DNA of 64,000 bases from Anaerolineales bacterium UBA2181. Its GTDB lineage: Bacteria > Chloroflexota > Anaerolineae > Promineifilales > UBA4811. The translations under genes and the position numbers were made by a program. The notes beneath the pieces are model-generated. The model saw only the letters and a list, made by a program, of their open reading frames with translations, ran no database searches and was not told where the DNA came from. This document shows, piece after piece, positions 27,235 through 36,794 of this stretch (position 1 is the first letter of the stretch; each line of letters begins with the position of its first letter). Location: contig DCVT01000011.1 in NCBI GenBank assembly GCA_002328075.1, forward strand, positions 1 through 64,000, written 5' to 3'.

Positions 27235-27676
27235 CGACGGTCGGTTTTTCCTGAACTGCCGGCTACGAATCGCCAGTGGCCGGATGGGACGCCTTCTGCC
27301 GGCGCCCCATACTCTTTCGACGGTCGCGTGGTGCTAAGTGCGGTCACTGCGCCTGGTTGCAGCGGGCATGCCGTTTGGCGCCGACCGTCTCTGGCCAGTC
27401 GTCGAGCGACCCTGCCGACCCCATGACTGCTGCCCGCCTTGTCTGGCCCCCTTCTGTGGCGAGGACCAATCGCAGGTCCAGGGGGTTGAAGGCGATGCGG
27501 CGGCAGGTGGGGGTGCGGCGGCATTGTCAAGCACGAAATTGCTGGATTGACTTGTTACCGTGGGCCGGACTACCGGGACGGCCGCTGGCCGGCCTGGAGG
27601 GAAAGCGGCCGGAACACACGGAATTCTGGCCGCCAGTCGGACAAGGAATCCGGGAAAATCGGCCGCCGGTCGGCCG
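27235..27676. other. 440-base intergenic region, no gene seen
   Basis: Lies between the convergent Trm112-like and amidohydrolase genes. Frames on both strands are Arg/Pro/Gly-rich without start signals. No clear terminator. Confidence 0.45.
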
Positions 27677-29539
27677 CTATCCGGCGCTATCGGCTGCCCG
27701 CCTGGGCTGCAGCGACGCTTCTCCGCTCTGGTAAACGATGACGCCCTCGATCACCGTCATGTCAATGGGCGTCTGCCAGAGCAACCCGGGCGGTGTATTG
27801 TAGGGGTCGGCGCTCCAAATGGCCAGATCGGCCAATTTGCCTGCCTCCAGTGAGCCCTTGTCTGCCTCCTCCTGCGCCGCGTAGGCGGCGCCCATGGTGT
27901 GCGCTCGCAGCGCCTCCTGGATGGTCAGGGCCTGTTCTGGGCCAAGCTGGATCTCGCTGTTGGTGTACCGCGTGACGGCGCCAGCCAGCGTCACCTGGGG
28001 CGTGTACCAGGGGGTGGTGGGGGCGTCGGAGCTGAGCGCCAGCGGCACCCCGGCATCTAGCCACTCCCGCGTGACGATGGAGCGACGAGCACGCTCCTCG
28101 CCGAATAGCGAGACGTAGGCGTCGCCGCCCAGCCGGATGAATTGGGGCTGGGTGCAGACAATGACTCCCAGATCAGCCATGCGCTGGGTGGATTCCGGCC
28201 GGGTGATGATGGCGTGTTCGATCCGGTGGCGGGGGTCTGGCCTGGGATTGGCGTTCATCGCCTCTTCATAGGCATCCAGCGTCATGTCCGTTGCCGCATC
28301 CCCAGCGCAGTGGACGCAGATTTGAAGCCCAGTATCGTGCAGCGCGCGTACTGCATCCTTGAAACTCTGCGGCTCCCAGGTAGGCAGGTCCCAACGCACC
28401 CCGTTGTGTGGTTCGTGGCAATAGGCCATCTTGGCTTGACCGTCCAGCAGGAATTTGAACCCGGCGCAGCGCATCCACGAGTCACCGGACGCCAGGTTCA
28501 GCTCGTTCAAGGCCCGGTCGAGGTCGGCCGGCCACTCTAGCGTATAGTGAACCGCCCCGTGTAGCTTGAGCTCACGGAGTCGACCGGCATCTAGGTAGGT
28601 AGCTACCGTCTCCACTCCCCGCACATTGTTGTCCTGAAAGCTGGTTACACCGCAGGCGGCAAAGAGAGGATCAGCGTACAGCAAGTAGTCATGAAGCACC
28701 TCGGCCGGAGGACGCGGAACGTGGCGGCGCAGGAGGTCCATGGCCCGGTGGTTGTAAAACACCCCGGTGGGTTCTCCCTGCGAGTCGCGCTCGATCATCC
28801 CGCCGGAGGGGTCCGGGGTGGCGGCCGTGATCCCCGCTATGGCCAGCGCCAGGCTGTTGGCCGAACCGTAATGTCCGCCCTGTTGGACGATCCAGACCGG
28901 GTGATCTGGCGATATGGGGTCCAGGTCCTGCCGGGTGGGCAACCGTCCTTCGTTGACCACGAGGAAATACCCCTGGACCCACTCGCCCGGTGGTGTTTTG
29001 CCAAGGGCCTCTGACAGTCGCTCGCGCAGGTCCTCCAGTGTCCGCACTTCAGGAGGCAAAAGGGGCACATAGGCGTAATGGATCTGACCCATCACCTGAT
29101 AATGGTTGTGCGGGTCGATGAGACCGGGCGTCACCGCGCGACCGTTAAGGTCAACGAGTAGAGTCTTCTCCCCAACGGTTGCCCGCAGGACAGAATCGGC
29201 GCCCACAGCCAGGATGCGGCCGTTGCGAACAGCCACCGCCTGGGCAATCGAGTCTGATGGGTCCACCGTGATGATCTTGCCGTTATACAAAAATAGATCG
29301 GCTGCCAGGCCGGGCGGCGCCGTCGGATTGGGTGGCGCTGTGGGCGCCAATGTCGCGGCCACGATAGGCGTCGACGGGGGGGCCGGAGTCCTGGAGGGAG
29401 AGGGCGTGGCGGCCGGCTCACTGGTTGCGCCGCCGCCCAGATTGCAGGCCAGCGATGAACCGGCCAGAGATGCCAGGCCAAGCCCGGCCGAGCGCAAGAA
29501 CGCACGTCGGGTCAGCAGTGACCGATCTGAACTTCTCAT
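27677..29539 (-). CDS. Tat-exported lipoprotein amidohydrolase (YtcJ-like)
   Basis: A 620-residue amidohydrolase_3 enzyme. The N-terminus has a twin-arginine motif (TRRAFLRSAG, residues 10-19) and a lipobox ending SSLAC (about 28-32), then a Thr/Pro/Ala linker, so it is exported folded and anchored outside. Metal ligands: H-x-H in LIDPHNHYQV, His in CVHCAGDAATD and HRIEHAIIT, and Asp in LALSSDAPTTPW. The YtcJ/N-substituted formamide deformylase-type family hydrolyses amide bonds with metal ions; the substrate is unknown. Monocistronic, convergent with the Trm112-like gene. Confidence 0.9.
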   Translation of the reverse strand: MRSSDRSLLTRRAFLRSAGLGLASLAGSSLACNLGGGATSEPAATPSPSRTPAPPSTPIVAATLAPTAPPNPTAPPGLAADLFLYNGKIITVDPSDSIAQAVAVRNGRILAVGADSVLRATVGEKTLLVDLNGRAVTPGLIDPHNHYQVMGQIHYAYVPLLPPEVRTLEDLRERLSEALGKTPPGEWVQGYFLVVNEGRLPTRQDLDPISPDHPVWIVQQGGHYGSANSLALAIAGITAATPDPSGGMIERDSQGEPTGVFYNHRAMDLLRRHVPRPPAEVLHDYLLYADPLFAACGVTSFQDNNVRGVETVATYLDAGRLRELKLHGAVHYTLEWPADLDRALNELNLASGDSWMRCAGFKFLLDGQAKMAYCHEPHNGVRWDLPTWEPQSFKDAVRALHDTGLQICVHCAGDAATDMTLDAYEEAMNANPRPDPRHRIEHAIITRPESTQRMADLGVIVCTQPQFIRLGGDAYVSLFGEERARRSIVTREWLDAGVPLALSSDAPTTPWYTPQVTLAGAVTRYTNSEIQLGPEQALTIQEALRAHTMGAAYAAQEEADKGSLEAGKLADLAIWSADPYNTPPGLLWQTPIDMTVIEGVIVYQSGEASLQPRRAADSAG

Positions 29540-29899
29540 GGTAACCTCCGGAACGAACGCAATACCGCGTGATTGTTACCCCTTGGTTCAAACCTCATCT
29601 ATCTGTGGTCTATGGTGGAGTCCCCCTTTCGGCGGCCGCGCAGGTAAAGATCGCCTGCTGTTGCGCTGCAATCGGTGATCGCGTCCATAAACGTCTGGCC
29701 TTCTGGGCGGCAGCCGGAATTGGGACCAGAGGAGAGAGTTGGGGTGCTGCCGGACACCATCACTGTACACCCGAACGCCCAGCGAGTCAACTGGCAATTG
29801 CCGGTCGCGGGAAGGGAGTCGGGAGAGATTTCGATGTCATGGCTGTCAACAGCTCCTTGTCTGGTAGGGATGTTCAGGCGGGCAGGCAACGGCGGATCG
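29540..29899. other. 360-base region upstream of the Rhs remnant, no gene seen
   Basis: Contains the 5' side of the amidohydrolase gene and short frames of no recognisable type. Further decayed Rhs sequence may be here but I cannot see repeat motifs. Confidence 0.4.
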
Positions 29900-30480
29900 A
29901 CTCCAAGGCCACCTGCGGTGTGCGCGAGTGCCAATCACGGTCGTTATACGCATGACCCGACACGAAACATCACCAGCGTGGGCCGCAAGACGGCCGACCA
30001 GTGGACAACGGTTACTGATTCCTGCACCGTGCCGGAGCACGTCCGCGCCGTCACCTCGTTGACCAACGACCGCCAGTCAGCGCGTGACCTGAACGAGAGC
30101 ATAGCCTCCCGTCAGGCCGGGCGAATTTTATGCAGGTCTTTGACTCATTTGCCGGTTCGTCGTGATTACTGACACCCTGACACTGAGTGTGACCCACCTT
30201 GCGCACATGGCGGGCGGCGAGCGCGTGCTGACCGTTTGCGCGGACGGGTCCTGGCGTGCACTGGCGGGTGACTATTATGAGGTGGAGGACGCCACGGTGC
30301 GCTCGTACTACCTCCTTGGCTCCCAGCGGGCGGCCATCCGGGTGTACGACGGCGGGGAGGAGGACGTGTCTTCATGTCTGCCGTTTGACGGCCGCGCCAA
30401 TCCGGCTGGTGCGCCCAATGGGCTACGGCGCCGGACTGTCGTGGGACGAGGTATAGAGTCTGCTCGTCCGGTGGGGCTCT
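29900..30480 (+). pseudogene. Decayed Rhs-repeat protein remnant
   Basis: Two fragments in different frames look like pieces of an RHS core. Near 29943, GRYTHDPTRNITSVG matches the YD-repeat pattern Y-T-Y-D-P-x-G-N-I-T-S-V. From about 30215, in another frame, GERVLTVCADGSWRALAGDYYEVE leads to SYYLLGSQRAAIRV, which matches the core motif (Y-x-G-D-Y-Y-E ... Y-Y-L-G-S-Q-R-V-A-M-R). A frameshift near 30165 separates them, and no start, long repeat array or toxin tip remains. I read this as the relic of a polymorphic toxin/Rhs gene. Confidence 0.5.
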
Positions 30481-30540
30481 GAACCCTTGGGTGATAGTCC
30501 TTTCGGGCCAGTTGGGGCCGACAACCGCCAAAAATGACCA

Positions 30541-30569
30541 TAGACCGGTTCTCCTCTCGGGCGTACAAT
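30541..30569 (+). promoter_or_regulatory. Promoter candidate for the 16-kb hdr operon
   Basis: TAGACC (30541-30546), a 17-nt spacer and TACAAT (30564-30569). Transcription from about 30576 would give a leader of roughly 218 nt before hdrC, long enough to hold the small ORF at 30708-30794. Confidence 0.5.
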
Positions 30570-30707
30570 GAGCGGGCATTGGCAAGAATGCGCCATTCAA
30601 CTGCGAATAGTGGACTCATCCGACCGTTGCTGAACATGCACGACCGTGCGTAACCTGTGTTTCCCGATGGCGCAGCAACCCAAAGTGCAAGCCAGAAGGG
30701 GGCGGAG

Positions 30708-30794
30708 ATGATCTGCCACCTGTGTTTGCGGCCGCGGGTTTTCCCACACCCCGGGGTACCGGCGCGCTCTGCCTTATATCAGGGAGTTCCATGA
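30708..30794 (+). CDS. Possible 28-aa leader ORF coupled to hdrC
   Basis: ATG follows a good ribosome binding site (GGGGGCGGAG). The peptide begins MICHLCLRP, with a C-x2-C pair, and its TGA stop overlaps the hdrC start region (ATGATG). It could be a leader peptide that couples translation to the Hdr operon or a chance frame. Confidence 0.3.
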   Translation: MICHLCLRPRVFPHPGVPARSALYQGVP

Positions 30795-31318
30795 TGGACA
30801 CCACTTTTTCCGCCCAAGTGAATGAGCTCAGTGAGCAGACCATAGAGCTGTGTTACCACTGCCACAAATGTACCGCCGGCTGCCCAGTCGCGGTGGAGAT
30901 GGAGTTCGGCCCGGATCGAGTTCTACGCCTGATTCAGTTGGGTCAGAAGGATCGGGTGCTGGGAAGCGGCGACATTTGGGTTTGTGCTTCGTGCGAAACC
31001 TGCGCCACACGGTGTCCCAATGAGATCAGCGTGGCCGCGGTGATGGACGCTCTGCGGGCCATCAGCATGGCCGAAGGATATGCCACACCCGAACCGGATG
31101 CGCCGGCCTTCCATCGACTCTTTCTCGGCATTGTGGGCCGCTTTGGCCGCATGCACGAGGCCAGCCTGATGATGATTTACAAACTCAAGACGCGCAAGCT
31201 GATGGCGGACATGGACTCGGGTATCCCCATGATCCTCAAGGGCAAGATACCGATCCTGCCGCACCGGGTCCGGGGGATGAACGAGGTTAAACGGATCTTC
31301 CGAGAGACGGGGAGTTAG
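30794..31318 (+). CDS. hdrC: Heterodisulfide reductase subunit C-like protein (HdrC)
   Basis: A 174-residue Fe-S protein with two [4Fe-4S] motifs: CYHCHKCTAGCP (residues 20-31) and CASCETCATRCP (64-75). Length and layout match HdrC, which passes electrons between HdrA and the HdrB active site on the cytoplasmic side. It is the first gene of the operon and is followed five bases later by hdrB, so it forms a B/C pair with it. ATG at 30794 gives better spacing to AGGGAG than the ATG three bases earlier. The C-terminal ~60 residues are basic and helical. Confidence 0.9.
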   Translation: MDTTFSAQVNELSEQTIELCYHCHKCTAGCPVAVEMEFGPDRVLRLIQLGQKDRVLGSGDIWVCASCETCATRCPNEISVAAVMDALRAISMAEGYATPEPDAPAFHRLFLGIVGRFGRMHEASLMMIYKLKTRKLMADMDSGIPMILKGKIPILPHRVRGMNEVKRIFRETGS

Positions 31319-31323
31319 GGCCC

Positions 31324-32181
31324 ATGAAGCTGAACTATTACCCGGGTTGCAGTGCGACCTCTACCGGTCAGGAGCTAGACCTTTCGGTCCGGGCGGTCTT
31401 GGCGGCGTTGGGCGTGGAGCTGCAAGAGCTGGAGGATTGGAGCTGCTGCGGGGCATCGTCGGCGCACGCGACCAACCGGGCGCTGGCGGTCGCGCTTCCG
31501 GCCCGCAATCTGGCCATTGCGCAGCGCAGCGGCCTGGACTTGCTGGCCCCCTGCGCGGCATGTTACTCGCGCCTCAAAACGGCCGATTATGTGATGCGGC
31601 ACGACGCGACCAAAAAGGGTGAGGTGGAGGCGCAGGTGGCCTTTGAGTTTACCGGCTCGTACCAGGTCCGGTCGCCCATCGACGTGGTGGTGCGGGATAT
31701 CGGACTGGATGCGGTGCGATCCCGCGTCCTGAAACCGCTCGCGGGGCTGAAGGCGGTGGGGTACTATGGCTGCCTCCTGGTCCGCCCGCCGGAGGTGGTG
31801 GCGTTTGACGACCCAGAGCATCCGGTGATGTTGGACCAGATTCTGGGCGCCCTGGGCATGGAGGTCTGCCGGTGGAGCTATGCCACGGACTGCTGTGGCG
31901 GCGGGTTGAACCTCACCAAATCCTCGGTGGCAGTGCGGCTGGTGGGCCGGCTCACGCAGTTTGCGCGCGAGGCGGGCGCGGACGCCATCGTCACTGCCTG
32001 CCCGCTGTGCCAAATGAGTCTAGAGATGCGCCAGACCGGAAACGGTTCCCGGATGCCGGTGGTCTATTTCACCGAGCTGATGGGGTTGGCCTTCGGCCTG
32101 AAGGAGACATCCGGTTGGTGGAAAAAGCATCTGGTTGACCCGCGCCCCTGGTTGGGCGCGCTGGCGGCCGGCGGGGCGTAG
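31324..32181 (+). CDS. hdrB: Heterodisulfide reductase subunit B-like protein (HdrB)
   Basis: A 285-residue protein with two CCG domains (C-x~31-39-CC-x~35-C-x2-C). First domain: YYPGCSAT, WSCCGASS and APCAACYSRL. Second: GYYGCLLV, TDCCGGGLNL and TACPLCQMSLE. In methanogens these ligate two non-cubane [4Fe-4S] clusters that reduce the CoM-S-S-CoB disulfide. All key Cys are kept, so a disulfide or similar two-electron acceptor chemistry is possible. Bacteria of this kind lack CoM/CoB, so the natural substrate is unknown. It sits between hdrC and the HdrA fusion, about 40 bases before the latter. Confidence 0.92.
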   Translation: MKLNYYPGCSATSTGQELDLSVRAVLAALGVELQELEDWSCCGASSAHATNRALAVALPARNLAIAQRSGLDLLAPCAACYSRLKTADYVMRHDATKKGEVEAQVAFEFTGSYQVRSPIDVVVRDIGLDAVRSRVLKPLAGLKAVGYYGCLLVRPPEVVAFDDPEHPVMLDQILGALGMEVCRWSYATDCCGGGLNLTKSSVAVRLVGRLTQFAREAGADAIVTACPLCQMSLEMRQTGNGSRMPVVYFTELMGLAFGLKETSGWWKKHLVDPRPWLGALAAGGA

Positions 32182-32223
32182 GCGCGGTTGTTTCGTGCTA
32201 CGGCAATACGCGAAGGACACGCT

Positions 32224-35200
32224 ATGGCAGACAATGGCAAGAACGGCAAGAACGGACAGACCACCGGCGCGGCTCTGGTAGTGGGCGCGGGCATCGGTGG
32301 GATGCAGGCCTCACTGGACTTGGCAGATGCCGGTTACAAGGTCTATCTGGCAGATACGTCACCCGCCATCGGCGGCATCATGGCGCAGCTGGACAAGACG
32401 TTTCCAACCAATGATTGCTCGATGTGCATCATGTCGCCCAAGTTGGTGGAGACCGGCCGGCATCTGAATGTCGAGATCATGACGCTCTCTGAAGTGGAAG
32501 GGATCCGAGGAGAACCGGGCAACTTTACGGTCACGGTGAACCGCAAGGCCCGCTATGTCGACGTTGCCAAGTGCACCGGCTGCGGTGACTGCGCGGTCGT
32601 GTGCCCCATTCCGCTCCCGGATCAGTTCAACCAGGGGCTTTCCGAGCGGCGGGCCGCGTTCAAGCTCTACCCGCAGGCGATTCCCAACGCTTACGCCATC
32701 GAAAAGGTGGGCACGGCTCCCTGTCGCGACGCCTGCCCAATTGATCAGCGTGCGCAGGGTTACCTCGCACTGATTCGCGAAGGGCGGTTCGCCGACGCAT
32801 ACCGGACCATCAAAGAGGAAAACCCCTTTCCGTCGGTGTGCGGTCGGGTGTGTAACCACCGTTGTGAGGACGCCTGCAACCGCGGTCAGATCGACCAGCC
32901 GGTGAACATCATGGCGCTCAAGCGGTTCGTGGCGGATTGGGCGGCGGCGCATCCGGATGAGGTCGCGGCTGTGCTTTCCGACGCCCCGGCCGAGCTCAAC
33001 GGTCAACGGGTGGCCATCATTGGGTCGGGTCCGGCCGGCATGACGGCTGCGCTGGACCTGGCGCGAATGGGTTACACCCCTACGGTGCTGGAGGCGCTGC
33101 CGGTGGCGGGCGGGATGATGCGCGTCGGTGTGCCGGGCTACCGCCTGCCACAGGACGTGGTCCAGCGCGAGATCGACGAGGTTGTCGCCGCCGGGGTGGA
33201 GCTCAAGCTCAACCACCGCGTGGAAGATATGGGAGCGCTGCTGGAGCAGGGCTATTCGGCCGTCTTTATCGCTGTGGGCGCCCACGATGGGGTTGCGCTT
33301 CCGCTGCCCGGGGTGGCTTCACCAGCGGTTCACGTGGCGACAGATTACCTTCGGTCCGCCAGCCTGGGAGAACCGGTGGACGTCACGGGCAAGCGGGTTC
33401 TGGTCATTGGCGGCGGCAATGTCGCGGTCGATGCGGCGCAGACCGCCGTGCGCACCGGCGCAGCCTGGGTGGGCATGTCCTGCCTGGAGAGTCGCGAGAC
33501 CATGCCGGCCCACGACTGGGAGATTCTTGACGCTCGGGAAGAGGGCATCCGGGTCTATCCTTCCCGCACCTTTAAGGAGGTGATGCGGGACGGCGAAGCG
33601 GTGACCGGCATGCGCTGCGTCGAGGTGGATTTTCGCGGGTTCGTGGACGGCAGGCCGGACTTTACCGAGTTGCCGGGAACGGAGGAGATTATCCCGGCCG
33701 ACCTGATTGTCTTTTCCATCGGGCAGCGGCCGGATGCAAGCGGACTGCCGGATGGGCTAGAGACCTTCCGCGGTCGGTTTGTTGTATCAAACAAAGAGAC
33801 GATGGAGACCAACCTACCGGGAGTCTTTGCCGGCGGGGACGTGGTGACCGGGACCAGTTTCATTGTGGATGCCATCGCAGCCGGGCACCGCGCGGCCAAA
33901 TCCATCGACTCGTACGTGCGAAACGGCAAGGGTGCCGGTTGGCATTCGGCCAATCCGCACCAATCAGTGGTCAAGTTCACGCCGGAGGAGGCGCGTGCGC
34001 GATTACACTCTCGGTCTGCCATCTCGTTCGCCCCGCGAACCGAGATGGCCAAGCTGGCGGTGGCTGAACGGACGGGCAGCTTTGTCGAAATGTACGGCGG
34101 TCTTTCAGAGGAGCAGGCCATTGCTGAGGCGAATCGGTGTCTGGTGTGTGGGGTCTGCTCCGAGTGTAATCAGTGTTTCTATGCGTGCAAGGCAGGGGCC
34201 ATTGATCACCACCAAAAAGACCAGCGGGTAGAACTGGAGGTGGGGGCCGTGGTCCTGACCCCCGGCCTGAAACCGGTGGCGGGCAGCATCCGCCCCGAAT
34301 TTGGCTACGGCCACTATCAAAACGTCGTCACCAGCCTGGAATTCGAGCGCATGCTCTCTGCCTCCGGACCCTTTTCGGGCGAGGTATTGCGGCCCTCGGA
34401 CGGCAAGCACCCGCACAAGGTGGCTTTCATCCAGTGTGTGGGCTCGCGCGACGTCAGTTGTGGTCACGGATACTGCTCTTCGGTCTGCTGCATGTACGCC
34501 ACCAAAGAGGCGGTCATTGCGCGGGAACATGATTCGCGGATTGAACCGACCATCTTTTATATGGATATCCGCGCGTTTGGCAAAGGATTCGAGCAGTACA
34601 TCAACCGAGCCAAGGATGAGCACGGGGTCCGATATGTCCGGTCGATGGTCTCCAGCGTCCGCGAGGTGCCGGGAACCGGCAATCTGAGGGTCCAGCACGC
34701 GCTCTTTGGCGCCAACGGCAAACCGGAGGTGGTGGAAGACGAGTTTGACCTGGTGGTGCTTTCGGTGGGGCTGGAGCCGGCCGATGGGACCCGAGAATTG
34801 GCGGAGCGGTTGGGTCTGCATCTCAACCAGTATGGGTATTGTGAGGCCGGAGCCTTCCAACCGACCTTGACCAACCGGCCGGGTATCTTTGTCGCCGGCG
34901 GCTTTGCCGAACCTAAAGACATACCGGAGACGGTGATCGAGGCTTCCAGCGCCGCGGCAAACGCCTCGTGCCTGCTGGCAGATTCGCGCGGGACGCTGAC
35001 CCGCCAGCCGGTCTATCCGATGGAGCGGGATATCAGCGGCGAGGAGACCCGGGTGGGGGTCTTTGTCTGCCATTGCGGCATCAACATTGGCGGCGTGGTC
35101 GACGTGCCGCAGGTGGTGGAATACGCCCGGACCTTGCCCAACGTCGTCTATGCTGAGCAGAACCTCTACACGTGCTCGCAGGACACGCAGGGCAAGATCA

Positions 35201-36738
35201 CCGAAGTGGTCAAGGAGCAGGGTCTTAACCGGGTAGTAGTGGCATCTTGCACTCCGCGAACGCACGAGCCGCTGTTTCAGGATACCATACGGCAGGCGGG
35301 GCTGAACCCCCATCTCTTTGAGCTGGCCAACATCCGAGAGCAGGACTCGTGGGTTCACCGTTCGTTGGGCCGAGAGGTGGCCACGGCCAAGGCCAAGGAC
35401 CTGGTGCGGATGGCAGTAGCCAAGGCCAGTCGACTACAGCCGATCCAGCGCGCCTCGTTTGAGGTCAACCATGATGCGATGGTGGTGGGCGGCGGCCTGG
35501 CAGGCATGACGGCCGCGCTTACGGTGGCCGACCAGGGATTCGATGTGGTGTTGCTGGAACGCGAAGGCGAATTGGGTGGCAATCTGCGCCATATCTTTAC
35601 CGGTTTTGACGGTACGGACCCGCAGAATCTGCTGCGCGAGACCATCCGGCAGGTGCGGAACAACAAGCGCATTACCGTGGTGATGGACGCGGAATTGCGG
35701 GAGGTGAGCGGATACGTCGGCGCCTTCCAAACGCGGGTTCGGCAAAAGGATGGAGCCTGGCACGAATTCAAACACGGCGCGTTCATCATCGCCACCGGTG
35801 GTCGAGAAATCGTGCCGGTCGAGTACGGCTACCGGCAATTGGCCGGCGTTATGACTCAGCGCGAGTACGAGCAGTTGTTGGGTAGCGGTGAGCCAGGCGG
35901 CGAGAGCGCCCTGCGGCCGCAATCGGTGGTCATGGTCCAGTGCGTGGGCTCGCGGGACGACGCTCATCCATACTGCTCGCGCATCTGCTGCTCCGAGGCG
36001 GCCAAGAACGCGCTCAAGACCAAGGAGCTGTTCCCCGAGGCACAGGTGGCGATCCTGTATCGCGACATCCGGACCTTTGGTTTCCGCGAAGAGTTGTACC
36101 GGCAGGCGCGGGAAAAGGGCGTTGTGTTTCTCGAATATGACCCGGAGACCAAACCCGTGGTCGAGGGCCAGAACGGCCGACTCGTGGTCCGGGTGGCGGC
36201 TCAGCCCGAGAATGAAGAGGTGATGCTGGAAGCGGACGCGGTGGTGCTGAGCGCTGGCATAGAACCACTGCCGGAAAACAGCGAGCTGGCGCAACTGATC
36301 AAGGTGCCGATGGATCAGGACGGGTTCTTCTTGGAGGCCCACGTCAAGCTCCGTCCGCTGGATTTTGCCGCTGATGGGATCTACCTGTGCGGGCTGGCGC
36401 ATTCGCCGCGGTTCATCGACGAAACCATCGCGCAGGCCAAAGGGGCGGCGGTGCGGGCGGTGCGCGTGTTGGCGAAGGAGAGACTGGACGCCACCGCCAT
36501 TGTGGCCAAGGTCAACCCGCGGTTGTGCGCTGCGTGCGGAATCTGCGTGGATACGTGCCCATATCATGCGCGGGTAATTCCAGAGGATGATGGGAATTAC
36601 GCGCATGTCATTGACGTCCTTTGCCAGGGGTGCGGCGCCTGCGTGGTGGCGTGCCCCAACGGCGCGACGCAACAAAAAGGATTCGAGTACAAGCAGGTCT
36701 TGAGCGTCATCGACGCGGCGCTGATGAGGGCGCTGTGA
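32224..36738 (+). CDS. Giant HdrA'-NfnB/GltD-HdrA fusion flavoprotein (1504 aa)
   Basis: A 1504-residue multi-flavin protein, nearly three times a normal HdrA. An HdrA-type FAD domain starts at VVGAGIGG (19-26) and has a [4Fe-4S] motif CTGCGDCAVVCP (117-128). It is interrupted by an NfnB/GltD-like module: N-terminal Fe-S part (CRDACPIDQ at 167, then VCGRVCNHRCEDACNRG), FAD site RVAIIGSGPAGM (about 262) and NAD(P) site RVLVIGGGNVAVDAA (about 391). HdrA sequence resumes with Fe-S Cys at 639-651 and CVGSRD (738). A second, complete HdrA follows: VCHCGINI (949), FAD site at 1086, and two ferredoxin motifs at 1435 and 1467. Role inferred: bifurcating hub with its own NAD(P)H port. Confidence 0.92.
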   Translation: MADNGKNGKNGQTTGAALVVGAGIGGMQASLDLADAGYKVYLADTSPAIGGIMAQLDKTFPTNDCSMCIMSPKLVETGRHLNVEIMTLSEVEGIRGEPGNFTVTVNRKARYVDVAKCTGCGDCAVVCPIPLPDQFNQGLSERRAAFKLYPQAIPNAYAIEKVGTAPCRDACPIDQRAQGYLALIREGRFADAYRTIKEENPFPSVCGRVCNHRCEDACNRGQIDQPVNIMALKRFVADWAAAHPDEVAAVLSDAPAELNGQRVAIIGSGPAGMTAALDLARMGYTPTVLEALPVAGGMMRVGVPGYRLPQDVVQREIDEVVAAGVELKLNHRVEDMGALLEQGYSAVFIAVGAHDGVALPLPGVASPAVHVATDYLRSASLGEPVDVTGKRVLVIGGGNVAVDAAQTAVRTGAAWVGMSCLESRETMPAHDWEILDAREEGIRVYPSRTFKEVMRDGEAVTGMRCVEVDFRGFVDGRPDFTELPGTEEIIPADLIVFSIGQRPDASGLPDGLETFRGRFVVSNKETMETNLPGVFAGGDVVTGTSFIVDAIAAGHRAAKSIDSYVRNGKGAGWHSANPHQSVVKFTPEEARARLHSRSAISFAPRTEMAKLAVAERTGSFVEMYGGLSEEQAIAEANRCLVCGVCSECNQCFYACKAGAIDHHQKDQRVELEVGAVVLTPGLKPVAGSIRPEFGYGHYQNVVTSLEFERMLSASGPFSGEVLRPSDGKHPHKVAFIQCVGSRDVSCGHGYCSSVCCMYATKEAVIAREHDSRIEPTIFYMDIRAFGKGFEQYINRAKDEHGVRYVRSMVSSVREVPGTGNLRVQHALFGANGKPEVVEDEFDLVVLSVGLEPADGTRELAERLGLHLNQYGYCEAGAFQPTLTNRPGIFVAGGFAEPKDIPETVIEASSAAANASCLLADSRGTLTRQPVYPMERDISGEETRVGVFVCHCGINIGGVVDVPQVVEYARTLPNVVYAEQNLYTCSQDTQGKITEVVKEQGLNRVVVASCTPRTHEPLFQDTIRQAGLNPHLFELANIREQDSWVHRSLGREVATAKAKDLVRMAVAKASRLQPIQRASFEVNHDAMVVGGGLAGMTAALTVADQGFDVVLLEREGELGGNLRHIFTGFDGTDPQNLLRETIRQVRNNKRITVVMDAELREVSGYVGAFQTRVRQKDGAWHEFKHGAFIIATGGREIVPVEYGYRQLAGVMTQREYEQLLGSGEPGGESALRPQSVVMVQCVGSRDDAHPYCSRICCSEAAKNALKTKELFPEAQVAILYRDIRTFGFREELYRQAREKGVVFLEYDPETKPVVEGQNGRLVVRVAAQPENEEVMLEADAVVLSAGIEPLPENSELAQLIKVPMDQDGFFLEAHVKLRPLDFAADGIYLCGLAHSPRFIDETIAQAKGAAVRAVRVLAKERLDATAIVAKVNPRLCAACGICVDTCPYHARVIPEDDGNYAHVIDVLCQGCGACVVACPNGATQQKGFEYKQVLSVIDAALMRAL

Positions 36739-36794
36739 GCCTGGCGCTGGCTGCGGTGCGGGTCCAGGTGATCTGTGACTGAACGAGGGAGACG

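Noticed and set aside
29540..30540. Insertion sequence or transposase
   Set aside because: No DDE or HUH motif and no terminal inverted repeats; the recognisable remnants are Rhs-type.
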